Shown: positions 1-8,194 of the stretch, in pieces
Position numbering within the stretch: position 1 is the first letter of the stretch
Layout of the letters: the number at the start of each line of letters is the position of its first letter
Origin: Euperipatoides rowelli
Lineage: Eukaryota > Onychophora > Udeonychophora > Euonychophora > Peripatopsidae
NCBI GenBank assembly: GCA_003024985.2
Contig: PXIH01S0005846.1
Length of the DNA: 11,262 nucleotides
Reading direction: 5' to 3' (one strand)
Notes under the pieces: generated by a model
Told to the model about the DNA's origin: nothing
What the model saw: only the letters and a program-made list of their open reading frames with translations
Database searches by the model: none
Position numbers and translations under genes: made by a program

Positions 1-1188
1 TTATATCAATTATTGGTACATATTGCAACCAGAAAAGGACAGTGTTAGAAAAATTCATTAATTATATCAAGCAATATGAAAAACTTTGATGAGCGGTATT
101 ACCAGCTGCGCGGTATTCCCCCCCACTTCCCCTAATATGATTTTTAGACTCTCTTGAGCATGTAGTAATCAACAAGAGTATAATGAGGATAACTACTGTT
201 TAATTAGATAGCCACTATTTGGGATGTTGTAAGTTAAATTAAACAACATATTTATCCAGGAACCAATATCAAACTATAGCACAAAATACATATAGAAATA
301 TAATATAAAACAATAGATTTGTATTTAATGCATAATGAAACAGCATCAAAAATATACAACAGTAAATTCCTGCCAGAATTTGGCAATACCTTTGCAGAAC
401 AATAAATTGTAATATGAAAAATTCATTTCTATTCAGTGGCTATACCTAATTAGGATAATATTGTTCACCAATCTATGTTAAGTATTGATTGGTTTTAGTT
501 GGTCAGCTTATTAATAAAATAAATTTGAATTAGGCTAATAAATGATATTATAATAATCTATCAAAATTTAAAATAATTGGTTGTGCACATTAACTTCATA
601 TTAGTTTATTACATAAAAATCTTTAAGCACTTACAATTCAAATTAAAACAGCAATATTTATTATATACACATTAGAAACAATTATACAATTTAATATTTT
701 AAATTTTTGTTTACCTTGGTTCACTTGCTTAAGGAAAACAATGTATAACCCTTAAAACAACTGTCTTAATAACTTGATATTATCATTTTATCTAATACAA
801 GAATTAGATTAAAAAAATACACAGATTAAAATTTTTTATTCCTGGCTTCCATATGTGCTCTATCAATATCCCTGCAAATCTCAAATCCTTAAATGTGATT
901 TTGCAGATCTGGTAGATCCTGAACTCTTCCATGATAAATCTATGATTTAAATCTGAAGATCTTATCACTCAAGGTCTTGATTCTCCATGTCCAATCCAAC
1001 TATTGAGATAAGACTAAATAATACTTCCCACAATGCCATCCTGCTGTACGACTACAGGATGTCTAAAATTATACACATTACCATGTCATTAAAACACTTT
1101 TCTTTGATATTAACACTATTCCACCAAATAAATACAAACTTCAAAATTTGTAAATGATGTAGTACCGTACAGTCAAGTTTTTTTTCAG
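1..1188. other. AT-rich noncoding sequence, no gene recognised
   Basis: This is mostly A/T-rich unique-looking sequence. A short C-rich patch lies at 111-138. The stretch at about 838-1062 is visibly more complex than its surroundings; on the minus strand it holds a short open frame (about 43 codons, ATG near 932) that matches nothing I recognise. A small hairpin with 7-bp arms (CATCCTG / CAGGATG) sits near 1038-1062. A GTAAGT at 229 has no convincing open exon in front of it. Confidence 0.6.
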
Positions 1189-1265
1189 GTCCTCAATGTA
1201 AGAAAAATGTTTGTCTATTCTGGGGTGTACGAGTATGTGTGGAGTGCGACTTTGGATTTATCAAA

Positions 1266-1314
1266 ATGTTCATCTTAGTTTTATTTATCTTATTAGCGTT
1301 ATCTTCAGTGTTGG
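1266..1314 (+). CDS. Candidate first coding exon of a small secreted or membrane peptide (speculative)
   Basis: An ATG with A at -3 opens 16 codons reading MFILVLFILLALSSVL, ending one base into a Gly codon at a perfect donor, G|GTAAGT (1315-1320). A run this hydrophobic followed by small residues resembles a signal peptide or membrane helix, and signal-peptide exons of secreted proteins very often end in phase 1 as this one does. The phase cannot join SLC15 exon A at 3976, because the result meets a stop within 14 codons, so it is not the transporter's first exon. It does join the acceptor at 1986 (next entry) to give a 31-residue product. The same frame is open upstream past a good acceptor (TTTTTTTTCAG ending 1188), so it could instead be the 3' half of a larger 42-codon exon (1189-1314). 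No homologue is recognised, and in DNA this AT-rich hydrophobic runs also arise by chance. Confidence 0.28.
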
Positions 1315-1315
1315 G

Positions 1316-1465
1316 TAAGTTAATGAAATTCCTCAACTCGGTTAAGTTAGATTGCTTCAAATAGTTAACTGAGTTAAAAGTTAATTTGAATAAAAATTGA
1401 GTTAAGTTAAGCTAAAACCATTAATCTAAGTTGAGTTAAAATTAAAAATTAAACCAGTTAATTTT
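1316..1465. repeat. Degenerate GAGTTAA/GTTAA-rich repeat tract
   Basis: Short words of the form GAGTTAA, AAGTTAA and GTTAAGTTA recur irregularly across this stretch, including AACTGAGTTAAAAGTTAA and TTGAGTTAAGTTAAGC. It looks like an old, diverged simple repeat. It starts directly at the candidate donor GTAAGT at 1315, so the apparent donor could itself be part of the repeat. Confidence 0.5.
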
Positions 1466-1986
1466 GTTGGTAATTTAAATTTTCCAAAACATTTAAAATT
1501 TACTGTTTAAATCTATATTTTATAGTATCTATGGCAAAGATAGGGAGAGGTGGGTGGTCTGGAATTGAACCTCCCCTCCAGGGAATTTTTTTTTTTTAAA
1601 CTTTTTCTTTAAAATGAATTATTAACTACTAAGAGTGATACAAAATGTTTAAATTGACTTCAAATTTTTAAAATCTTAGGAGACCTCCATAAAGGGATTT
1701 TAAAACCCCTCCCCCCTGCTTTATTTTCTATCTTCTCCTTAACCTCATTCCCTCCTGAACACCATTCACTCTCTTTCATTATAGATATATAGTTAATATT
1801 ACCAGATGCAAATTAGTTGTGTTAAACAAAGTAAGTTATTAAGTTAGAATTATATACTTTTGTTAGTTTCAGATTGATCCCCTTTATTTGTACAACATTG
1901 TCATTAGTTTTGTTTCTCGTTTAAATTTTGTGTTGTTTTGTTATAACCAATTTTTATAATAAGACTAGTCTTTTCTCGATTTCCAG
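1466..1986. other. AT-rich sequence inside the candidate small-gene intron
   Basis: There is no coding signal. Two moderately similar patches share an ACCTCC...AGGGA(A)TTTT core in direct orientation (about 1567-1590 and 1682-1704); the second is followed by a C-run (1708-1717). These are probably decayed repeat copies. A second GTAAGT lies at 1831. Confidence 0.45.
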
Positions 1987-2033
1987 GAGTTGGTTGTTCC
2001 ATAAATAAATTCACAACTAATTTCACCGTCTAA
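1987..2033 (+). CDS. Candidate terminal exon of the small peptide gene (speculative)
   Basis: After a strong pyrimidine-rich acceptor (CTTTTCTCGATTTCCAG ending 1986), the phase-1 continuation from position 1314 reads GVGCSINKFTTNFTV and then TAA (2031-2033). The joined product would be 31 residues: a hydrophobic start followed by a short polar tail with one Cys and one possible N-glycosylation sequon (N-F-T). If the longer upstream exon from 1189 is used, this would be the short tail of a protein ending in a single membrane helix. An ATTAAA hexamer at 2041-2046, a common variant poly(A) signal, follows just after the stop, with a T/G-rich stretch about 15 bases further on; such hexamers are frequent in AT-rich DNA. 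The model rests only on splice-site quality and phase. No known family is recognised. Confidence 0.22.
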
Positions 2034-2856
2034 GAATCTAATTAAAGTAATATATATTATCTTGTATTTAAAATTCATAGAGGATCCAGATCTCATATAC
2101 ATTTCTCATATAGTTCCGCTATTAGTAGGCTACAAATCATAATAGAAAATTTCAAATAAGATTTTTTAAATTTATGTGTATATACTTCAACATAACATAT
2201 AACAATTCACATACAATAAAAAACATGCAACTTTTACAGATACAAAACTCTAACTGAATAATCATTAAAGACCAGAGCTTTTTATATAGCATCATAAATA
2301 ACAAAATCAATAAATAACAATCAATAAATAACAATATAAACATACAATATTCTTAACAGAAAACCTACTCATAACAGCACATCACAATAATTATCTGTAT
2401 CATAACATCACACTAAACAATTACGTAGCAAATACAATATATCACATTTTCAAATATTTGATAACAACTAAACAACTATTTGACAACCATAGGGTTCTTA
2501 CAATCTTTAATATTAAAGATTTTCTATTCTACAAACTCTTCTAGCATTATTTTACATGTAAATTTTTCATTTAATCATTAATATTCCCTTGGTATTTTTG
2601 TACAGGATTTATAAATCTAATATTACTACAAGTTAATAACAGGAGGATCTAGGCTACTATACCAACTAATTATTAAAATACTCAAATGTACTTATAAAAA
2701 TAATTTTATTACTTAATGCAACCAGTAATCATTGTGTAAATCACTGTTAATGAAGTAAAAATAAAATAAATAAAAATATTAGATTATAAAAGTTCTTCAT
2801 AAGTGGCTCAAATTTACATCATGTCAAGTTGTCAACACCACTGGGAAAGAAAATTC
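2034..2856. other. AT-rich noncoding sequence
   Basis: No gene, RNA or structured repeat is recognised here. A 63-codon minus-strand open frame (2152-2343) consists of hydrophobic AT-rich codons and has no visible domain, so it is treated as chance. Confidence 0.6.
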
Positions 2857-2860
2857 TTAA

Positions 2861-3546
2861 AGGTCAAATGTAACGGATTTTTAAATTTTTTTTTTTATTA
2901 TTGATTTTCAAAAATAATTACTATAAAAAAAATTCCACTGGAAAAAAATAATTTAAAATGCATAAAAAAGTTCTTTAAAGATAAAATTAAAACTATTGCT
3001 ATCCTTAGTCTGAGATTACAAATTGAAACTTTCACATTTTTGGGGGTTTAAGATTAATTTGATGATGAAACAGTTTCTACAAATATTTTCTTTGTAATGA
3101 TTTAACATGTAAATAGAGGTATTTTCTATTTATAAAAAAAAACAAATTGGATCATAATAGCACAAAGGATGAATTTAATTATGATTTTTTTACAAGTATT
3201 TAAACACTTAATTCATAGGATTTCCAGCTTTAAGCTGACAAAGATAGCAAATATCTATAAATAAATATAGCAAGCTCTATTCATTTATAGCCTATGATGT
3301 CACAAAATATCTCCCCTGGTGTGTACAGTGGACAATGTTGTTTTAAGTGGGAGGATCTAAAGNTACAGTGGACAATGTTGTTTTAAGTGGGAGGATCTAA
3401 AGACAATTATTTTAAAAATTGAATTGTAAATAACTTTTTTTTTTTTATTTTTTTAATTTTTTTTTTCTTGTGAAAATATTTTTTAGTAAAAATCTTTGAT
3501 AATAATCAATAATAAAAAAAATTAAAAAATCTGTTACATTTGACCT
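2861..3546. mobile_element. Non-autonomous foldback/MITE element flanked by TTAA
   Basis: The left end (2861-2906) and the reverse complement of the right end (3505-3546) match closely. Both begin AGGTCAAATGTAAC, differ at one base next to it (G versus A), and continue into A/T-rich sequence ending TATTATTGATT; the left arm has four extra T's. Weaker similarity extends further inward. Each end is flanked by TTAA (2857-2860 and 3547-3550), as expected for a piggyBac-type target duplication, although TA alone is also possible. There is no transposase frame inside, so it would depend on another element. The length includes a 40-base assembly artefact; the true length is probably near 646 bp. Confidence 0.72.
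3324..3402 (+). repeat. Exact 39-bp duplication around a single N (assembly seam)
   Basis: The 39 bases at 3324-3362 are repeated without a mismatch at 3364-3402, separated only by an undetermined base at 3363. Both copies start TACAGTGGACAATGTTG. Identical contig ends joined by one N are the usual trace of overlapping contigs that were scaffolded but not merged. It most likely reflects one genomic copy. Confidence 0.85.
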
Positions 3547-3597
3547 TTAAATGCTTGTGTTTAGTCCCAAATGGTGATATTTCTTTTTTTTTAAATA

Positions 3598-3846
3598 GGT
3601 CAATATCCATTATCTGCCCACCAATATGGCTGACAGAAGAAAGTTGAAATGATCTAAATCGGCACTCAGCAAATAATTATTTCACCTCTAGATTATCATA
3701 GGGTTTAGGGTTGCAGTAAGGTTAGGACTGTAAAGAAAATTTACTAAAATCGACAATAATAAAATAATAATTGCACACGCTATGTTTTAGGTATCATGTG
3801 ACTCCTAACGTTTATTATGTTGGTGGGCAGATAACGGATCATGACC
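3598..3846. mobile_element. Short inverted-repeat element (MITE-like, about 249 bp)
   Basis: The left arm 3598-3627 and the reverse complement of the right arm 3817-3846 agree at 26 of 30 bases, sharing the core TTATCTGCCCACCAA. The ends read GGTCAATATCC and GGATCATGACC. The interior has no open frame of note and includes a telomere-like stretch, GGGTTTAGGGTTGCAG (3701-3716). No clear target-site duplication could be picked out, so the superfamily is open. It begins only about 50 bases after the TTAA-flanked element and ends about 130 bases before SLC15 exon A. Confidence 0.7.
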
Positions 3847-3975
3847 AAAAATTATTTGAATTCTTAATATCATCATTGCTTTTATTTGTTAATAAATTAA
3901 GGAAAAGATTATTAATTGATGACAATAAAATTGTTTAAGATTTATTTTTATTCACAACACTTCATATTATTTCAG

Positions 3976-4051
3976 CCCAAATATCCAAGAAATATAGGAT
4001 TCATAATTGTAAGTGAATTCTGTGAACGGTTTTCTTTTTACGGTAATAAAG
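3976..4051 (+). CDS. SLC15 (PEPT1/PEPT2-like) oligopeptide transporter, internal exon A, start of TM1
   Basis: This exon encodes the first part of a proton-coupled di/tripeptide transporter of the SLC15/POT family, a 12-helix plasma-membrane symporter of the major facilitator superfamily. The 25 whole codons read PKYPRNIGFI followed by IVSEFCERFSFYGNK. They contain the family signature E-x-x-E-R-F (E at 4015-4017, E at 4024-4026, R at 4027-4029), which takes part in proton coupling in characterised members. The acceptor is a T-rich tract ending TTTCAG at 3975; the donor is G|GTAAGA at 4052. The exon enters in phase 0 and leaves in phase 1, and its last G joins CT of exon B to make Ala. By alignment from memory it covers human PEPT1 residues about 10-34. 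The first coding exon with the start ATG was not identified. Tyr30 is replaced by Phe and Arg34 by Lys. PEPT1/2 type is preferred over PHT (SLC15A3/A4) because of the FSFYG context. Confidence 0.93.
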
Positions 4052-4119
4052 GTAAGATTCCATTGAATTTTTAAAATCTCTTAATATTAGTAAGAAAAGT
4101 TCACTCTGTGAACAGAATC

Positions 4120-4171
4120 AAATGCATTTACTTCATAATTATTTATTTATAATCATGAAGTAAATGTATTT
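4120..4171. repeat. 23-bp-arm hairpin just inside the large intron
   Basis: The arms at 4120-4142 and 4149-4171 pair at 21 of 23 positions around a 6-base loop. The left arm begins AAATGCATTTACTTCATAAT. It lies about 70 bases after the exon A donor. It may be a small palindromic repeat or structured intron sequence. Confidence 0.65.
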
Positions 4172-4770
4172 ACAATATATGTTTATTTATACCATTTTTA
4201 TTTTATTTATTTCACACATTTATTTACATTATACAAATTATATCTACTGAATCTATTTACAACATTTATCAATCTGATGATCTATCTGTCTTTCTATTGG
4301 ATTAAATTATTATATTGATTAATTTAAGTTAATTGAAATACTGTATATACCAAAAAAAAAAAAAAAAAACAGCAAAATTAAGTAAAGGACCTAGACCTCA
4401 AAAGGATGTTAGTCAAATATTCCATAGGAGTGATTCATTTATATAAACTAAAAAAAAAAAATAATACAAATTTAAAAAAAAAATGAGATTAGAGTTCCAT
4501 AGTTCTTAAGTATAAAGTCCATATCTATGAAACAAATCAGATATTTTCCATCCTAGGCAACAAATTACACCAATCAATTAAAAGATAAATACAAACAATT
4601 TCGACATTAATGCAAAGATAATGATAAATTCACCACTAGAATGCTACCACGCGACACACTAAAACATGTAGGTAAAATATCCAACAGGGGTCATCTGCAC
4701 AAAAATAACTTATTCCACACTTTTATAATATTTATTAATCGATGGCTCTATACATGATAGATCTAAAACA
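4172..4770. other. AT-rich intron sequence with poly(A) tracts
   Basis: No gene is seen. There is an uninterrupted run of 18 A's at 4352-4369 and shorter A-runs near 4450 and 4475. These could be retroposon tails, but no element body or target duplication was recognised beside them. Confidence 0.55.
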
Positions 4771-4799
4771 CTTTGCTATATTTCCAACACATTAATATA

Positions 4800-4945
4800 A
4801 CATTTGGCTCTCCCACTGACTGCTCCTCACTCTCAGCCAGGCAACAACAAACAAGCAGTGCTGCCAATCAAAAATGTTGGATTCACCCCCACACAGACCC
4901 ACAATTCCCCAATTTTACCCATAATTCCTCTCTCCCTTACAATTT
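4800..4945. other. C-rich patch with GCAGTGCT and TGCCAATC words
   Basis: This unusually C-rich stretch in AT-rich surroundings includes GCAGTGCTGCCAATC (4855-4869) and AATTCCCCAATT (about 4912-4923). The same words recur in the patch at 5470-5590, in a different order. It overlaps a 90-codon plus-strand open frame (4773-5045) that is low-complexity with no recognisable domain and is probably not a gene. A decayed mobile element is the likeliest explanation. Confidence 0.4.
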
Positions 4946-5469
4946 TTATTTTATAGTATTACAAAACAAGAAAAAGTACTTTTTTAAAATTGCAAATTAC
5001 GCATGTTCTAAAAATGCTAAAGAGAACTCGTGTCTGAAAATGTGACATATCATTGAAACTAAGCTGAGCGGAACACTAAAGTAAATACTAAAAGCTCCCC
5101 ACAAGCCACAACTTACATCAATGGTAACTGTTTGCTATTTATTACTGTGTTTTGTTTGCTTTGAAATAAACTAATTTAATTTAAAAAAAAAATTAAAAAA
5201 CTAAAGAATGTCTAATCACCCATTTGTCCATTATAAATAACGATAATAAAAGAAATAATATAACTTTATAGCATCTGGATCTCAGACATACCATTGTTAT
5301 ACAGTCGAAAAACAGCCAATCAGAGGTCGGCTTGCATTCTATCTGAAAACCGCCATCCCATAGGAAGATAGGTAAACTGAACTGACTAAACAGAGTAATC
5401 ATATGCCCAATTTTCGGAAGTCAGAGATGTTAATCTAGCACCTATATTAACAATTTTTTTTATTTCATG

Positions 5470-5590
5470 AAATTGACAAAATTCCCCAATTATTCCCCTC
5501 TTTTTAAAATTCCCCTCTTAAATCCCCCCCACTGTACCAAGATTCCCCCCAAAACCGGGGAATTCCCCTGCCAATCGGCAGTGCTACAAA
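5470..5590. repeat. C-run-rich patch with a perfect GGGGAATTCCCC palindrome
   Basis: Six runs of four or more C's occur in about 95 bases, several inside the repeated word ATTCCCC. The last is part of a 12-bp perfect palindrome, GGGGAATTCCCC (5557-5568), followed at once by TGCCAATCGGCA (5569-5580), which has 4-bp inverted arms, and then GTGCT. On the minus strand the C-runs are G-runs with mostly long spacers. It may be the end of a decayed transposon shared with the 4800-4945 patch. Confidence 0.45.
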
Positions 5591-6446
5591 CAATACTAAT
5601 GATAATTTTTTTTACACATAGGCCTACTACCTGTATAAATTTAGAATGTGACTGCTCCCCCTATGTGAGGCTATATTAACTAAAATATAAGTGCAGTTAA
5701 ATTGTTATGTCAATTTTTAAAATGAAATAAAATAAATAGTTCAGTAATTCATAATATTAAAAAAATATTAATAATAAGTTGAAAGGTAAATAAAACAATT
5801 TAAAGGTCTTCCCACATTCCTCCTTACCATTAGTCAGTTATTTTATGAATTATAAAACACTTTGATAATAATAACAATAATAAAAAATAATATTTTAACA
5901 AACGACTTTTATCATTATTGAATTGTTATTTGAGAATGCACTTGTACTCCCAACAAAAAGCATCAAAGACATTGAATGAAGTAGAAAAAACATTGAATGT
6001 CCAGGCAAAGTAACTAACGTTGCCTCCAGGAACATAACTAACGTTACTCGTTGCTGACCATGTTCAATGAAACACAAATCACTTCCAAATAAAGACAAAT
6101 AATTCCATCTTTAATAAATAAGAACTAAAGAGAATTACTTATAGTTGTCAAATCCAAATCCACATGATAGGAATCAAGTCAATAATGCCCATACTTGTAG
6201 GCTTAGATAAGCAGAAACAAATCTCCATTAGGGCACACATCCAAACAATCCAATGAGTTTCCTCTATCCACTACCCCAAATTCCATTCACCAATGAAATA
6301 ACAAATCACAAACATGGAACATCAGCATTCAGCAATAAAACAAAAAAGAATGAAATAAAATAAAGTTTATCTAAATAAAAATAAAATATCTATAGGCTAC
6401 TGTACAAACTAAAAAGTTTGAGCAATTATTAAAGGTATTATAGGCC
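5591..6446. other. AT-rich intron sequence with a small tandem repeat
   Basis: No gene is seen. At 6001-6049 two imperfect copies of a 24-25-base unit lie in tandem (CCAGG...TAACTAACGTT). Just before them CATTGAATG occurs twice, about 22 bases apart. A 67-codon minus-strand frame across this area (5895-6098) is accounted for by these repeats and is not supported as a gene. Confidence 0.5.
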
Positions 6447-6792
6447 TATATCTATATATCTGTACCTATCTATCAGTATGTATCTATCCCTCAGTATCAA
6501 TCTATATGTATTCACTTTCTCCATCAATCAATCACTCTATCAATCAATCGCTCTATCAATCAATCACTCTATCAATCAATCACTTAATCAATCTATCGCT
6601 CTATCAATCTATCTACTTATCGCTCGATCAATCTATCTATACCTATCTATATTATTGATCTATCTATCTAATCTATCTACAGTATCTATCTAACTATCTA
6701 TCTTCTATCTATCTTTTATCTATCTATATCTACCTATCTATCGATCTAATATATCTATATATCTACAGTATCTATATATCTACAGTATCCCT
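6447..6792. repeat. TATC/TCAA tetranucleotide microsatellite tract
   Basis: About 345 bases are dominated by TATC and ATCA words. At 6523-6618 the tetramers are organised into a 16-base unit, ATCAATCAATCACTCT, in six consecutive copies with scattered substitutions; elsewhere simple TATC predominates. A 71-codon plus-strand frame through it (6478-6693), rich in Ser, Ile and Leu, is a product of the repeat and not a gene. Confidence 0.9.
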
Positions 6793-7320
6793 CTAGTTAA
6801 TTGAAAATATTAGATTTAAAAAGCTATAATTGTGGCTTATGTAATATTATTGCAACTTATAGTAATTAAAGTTGAAGAAAATCAGTAACCAACTGTACAA
6901 CAATGTCTAAATCTTTCTATTTTAAAAAAAAAACATTATTTATTCTCCGACACTCATGCTCTACCTCTATAAAAATATTTGGATTCCTTGGTAAAGTATT
7001 AGGGATAATTGTTTATAAAATTAGTTCTTACTAGTTATTATTTTTATAAAATTCAGTCTGCATTAGATAATATTTATTTGACGTCATAAGAAAATATATT
7101 AGATTTTTCTGCATTAGTCTGTACATTTTAAAAGTGTAAATCTTAAGCTCAAATGCACTTGTTTAGTAATAGGCTGTCGTGACCATCTTACAATACCTTT
7201 CAACTATAGGGTAGAGTTATTCCTAGTTCTATAAGTTCAAGGTCCCTCAGTTATAATTTAATATAATTTTTATTTCTTAATTTGTGTTACTTCATGAAAT
7301 AAATATAAAATACTGGATAT
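6793..7320. other. AT-rich intron sequence, nothing recognised
   Basis: No gene or repeat is seen, apart from an isolated TGACGTCA word at 7079-7086 that is not treated as functional. Confidence 0.55.
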
Positions 7321-7740
7321 ATTTTTTCACCATAAAATTTTGACCAAGAATGCCATCCCAAGAAAGTGCCTCACCCATATTTCATGCTCAAAGTTCTGGG
7401 ATTGCACCACTGAGAAATATATGCACCACCATATAAACTTTGAATTTTTAGCGGAATTAAAGTAATTTTGCGCACTTGCCAAATAAATTAACATTGTTCC
7501 ATTTTTGCTTATTTTTGTGCAATTTAAAGATTTCATATAATATTCAAGCAATTGTGCCCCCACAGCCATTTTGGACTCTGATGACACATTTTTTTTTTTT
7601 GTAATATAATGATTTGATATTATAAACTCATGTTTCTGTATAGAGTCAAATGACTTTATAGCCACATAAACTGTTATAGGATGGAGCATTGAAAATGTGC
7701 CTTTTCTCTGTGGGGGCACACTTGATTAGCAATTTTTTTG
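7321..7740 (-). other. 130-codon open frame of unknown nature on the minus strand
   Basis: A minus-strand frame runs from an ATG at 7719 to a stop near 7327. It is the longest open frame in the window, and somewhat longer than expected by chance at this base composition. I recognise no domain, signal peptide or catalytic motif in it. A perfect 13-base inverted repeat, TGTGCCCCCACAG (7553-7565) and its complement (7708-7720), lies within its 5' part and partly encodes its start. That suggests a decayed mobile element more than a gene. Confidence 0.25.
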
Positions 7741-8194
7741 TGAGGTTTTGATACACGATATGACTAAAACAATGGTTATAATCAATTGTTAATTTGTTTA
7801 TAGTTCTTAATTTTCAAATCTTGATCTGAGTTAGTGCACCTGTTTCAAAAACTGACATTGTAAGAAATTCCAAACTGATATTAATTGTGCACCTTGCTCA
7901 TTTTCCACTGCATGAAAGCAAATCTATGGTTTCTAATGAATAAAATGATAATGTGCAACTCACATTTTGCCCCAAATCAATAAGTACGATGGTAAAGATT
8001 TTATATTTTGTTATAAAACAGTCACAATTATATTTGCTACATGATTTTTCATTCATGCAATCAATGACACTACTATATTTACAGAAATTGAGATTATGAT
8101 CTCTAAAAACAATACATAACACCATGGAACTTCTATACCTTTTAAGGATATTATATTAAACTTAGAAAATAAGTGTCAGACATAAAAAAAAAAC
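7741..8194. other. AT-rich intron sequence
   Basis: No gene is seen. The word GTGCACCT occurs at about 7833 and 7887. A 75-codon minus-strand frame (7898-8125) has no recognisable features. Confidence 0.5.

Noticed and set aside
1266-1314. The hydrophobic exon as the first exon of the SLC15 gene
   Set aside because: Its phase-1 donor joined to exon A at 3976 meets a stop within 14 codons, and PEPT transporters have no signal peptide.
1556-1585. Minus-strand GGTTCAATTCC, matching an RNA polymerase III B box (tRNA or SINE head)
   Set aside because: The flanking bases do not form a T-stem, no A box or cloverleaf is visible, and no SINE tail follows in that orientation.
3695-3725. Telomere-like GGGTTTAGGGTT stretch as an interstitial telomere
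   Set aside because: Only about two degenerate units, located inside an inverted-repeat element; too short to support.
4262-4300. Possible C/D-box snoRNA around CTGATGATC
   Set aside because: The C-box match is imperfect, and no terminal stem or convincing D box lies at suitable spacing.
4352-4369. (A)18 run as a retroposon tail
   Set aside because: No element body, diagnostic head or target-site duplication could be recognised next to it; A-runs are common throughout this window.
4773-5045. 90-codon plus-strand open frame
   Set aside because: Composition is set by the C-rich patch followed by AT-rich sequence; no domain, no Kozak or splice support, and it lies within an SLC15 intron.
6478-6693. 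71-codon plus-strand open frame rich in Ser, Ile and Leu
   Set aside because: It is a translation of the TATC/TCAA microsatellite.
7079-7086. TGACGTCA, a perfect CRE palindrome
   Set aside because: An isolated 8-base match inside an intron; about a one-in-ten chance in a window this size, with no supporting promoter features.
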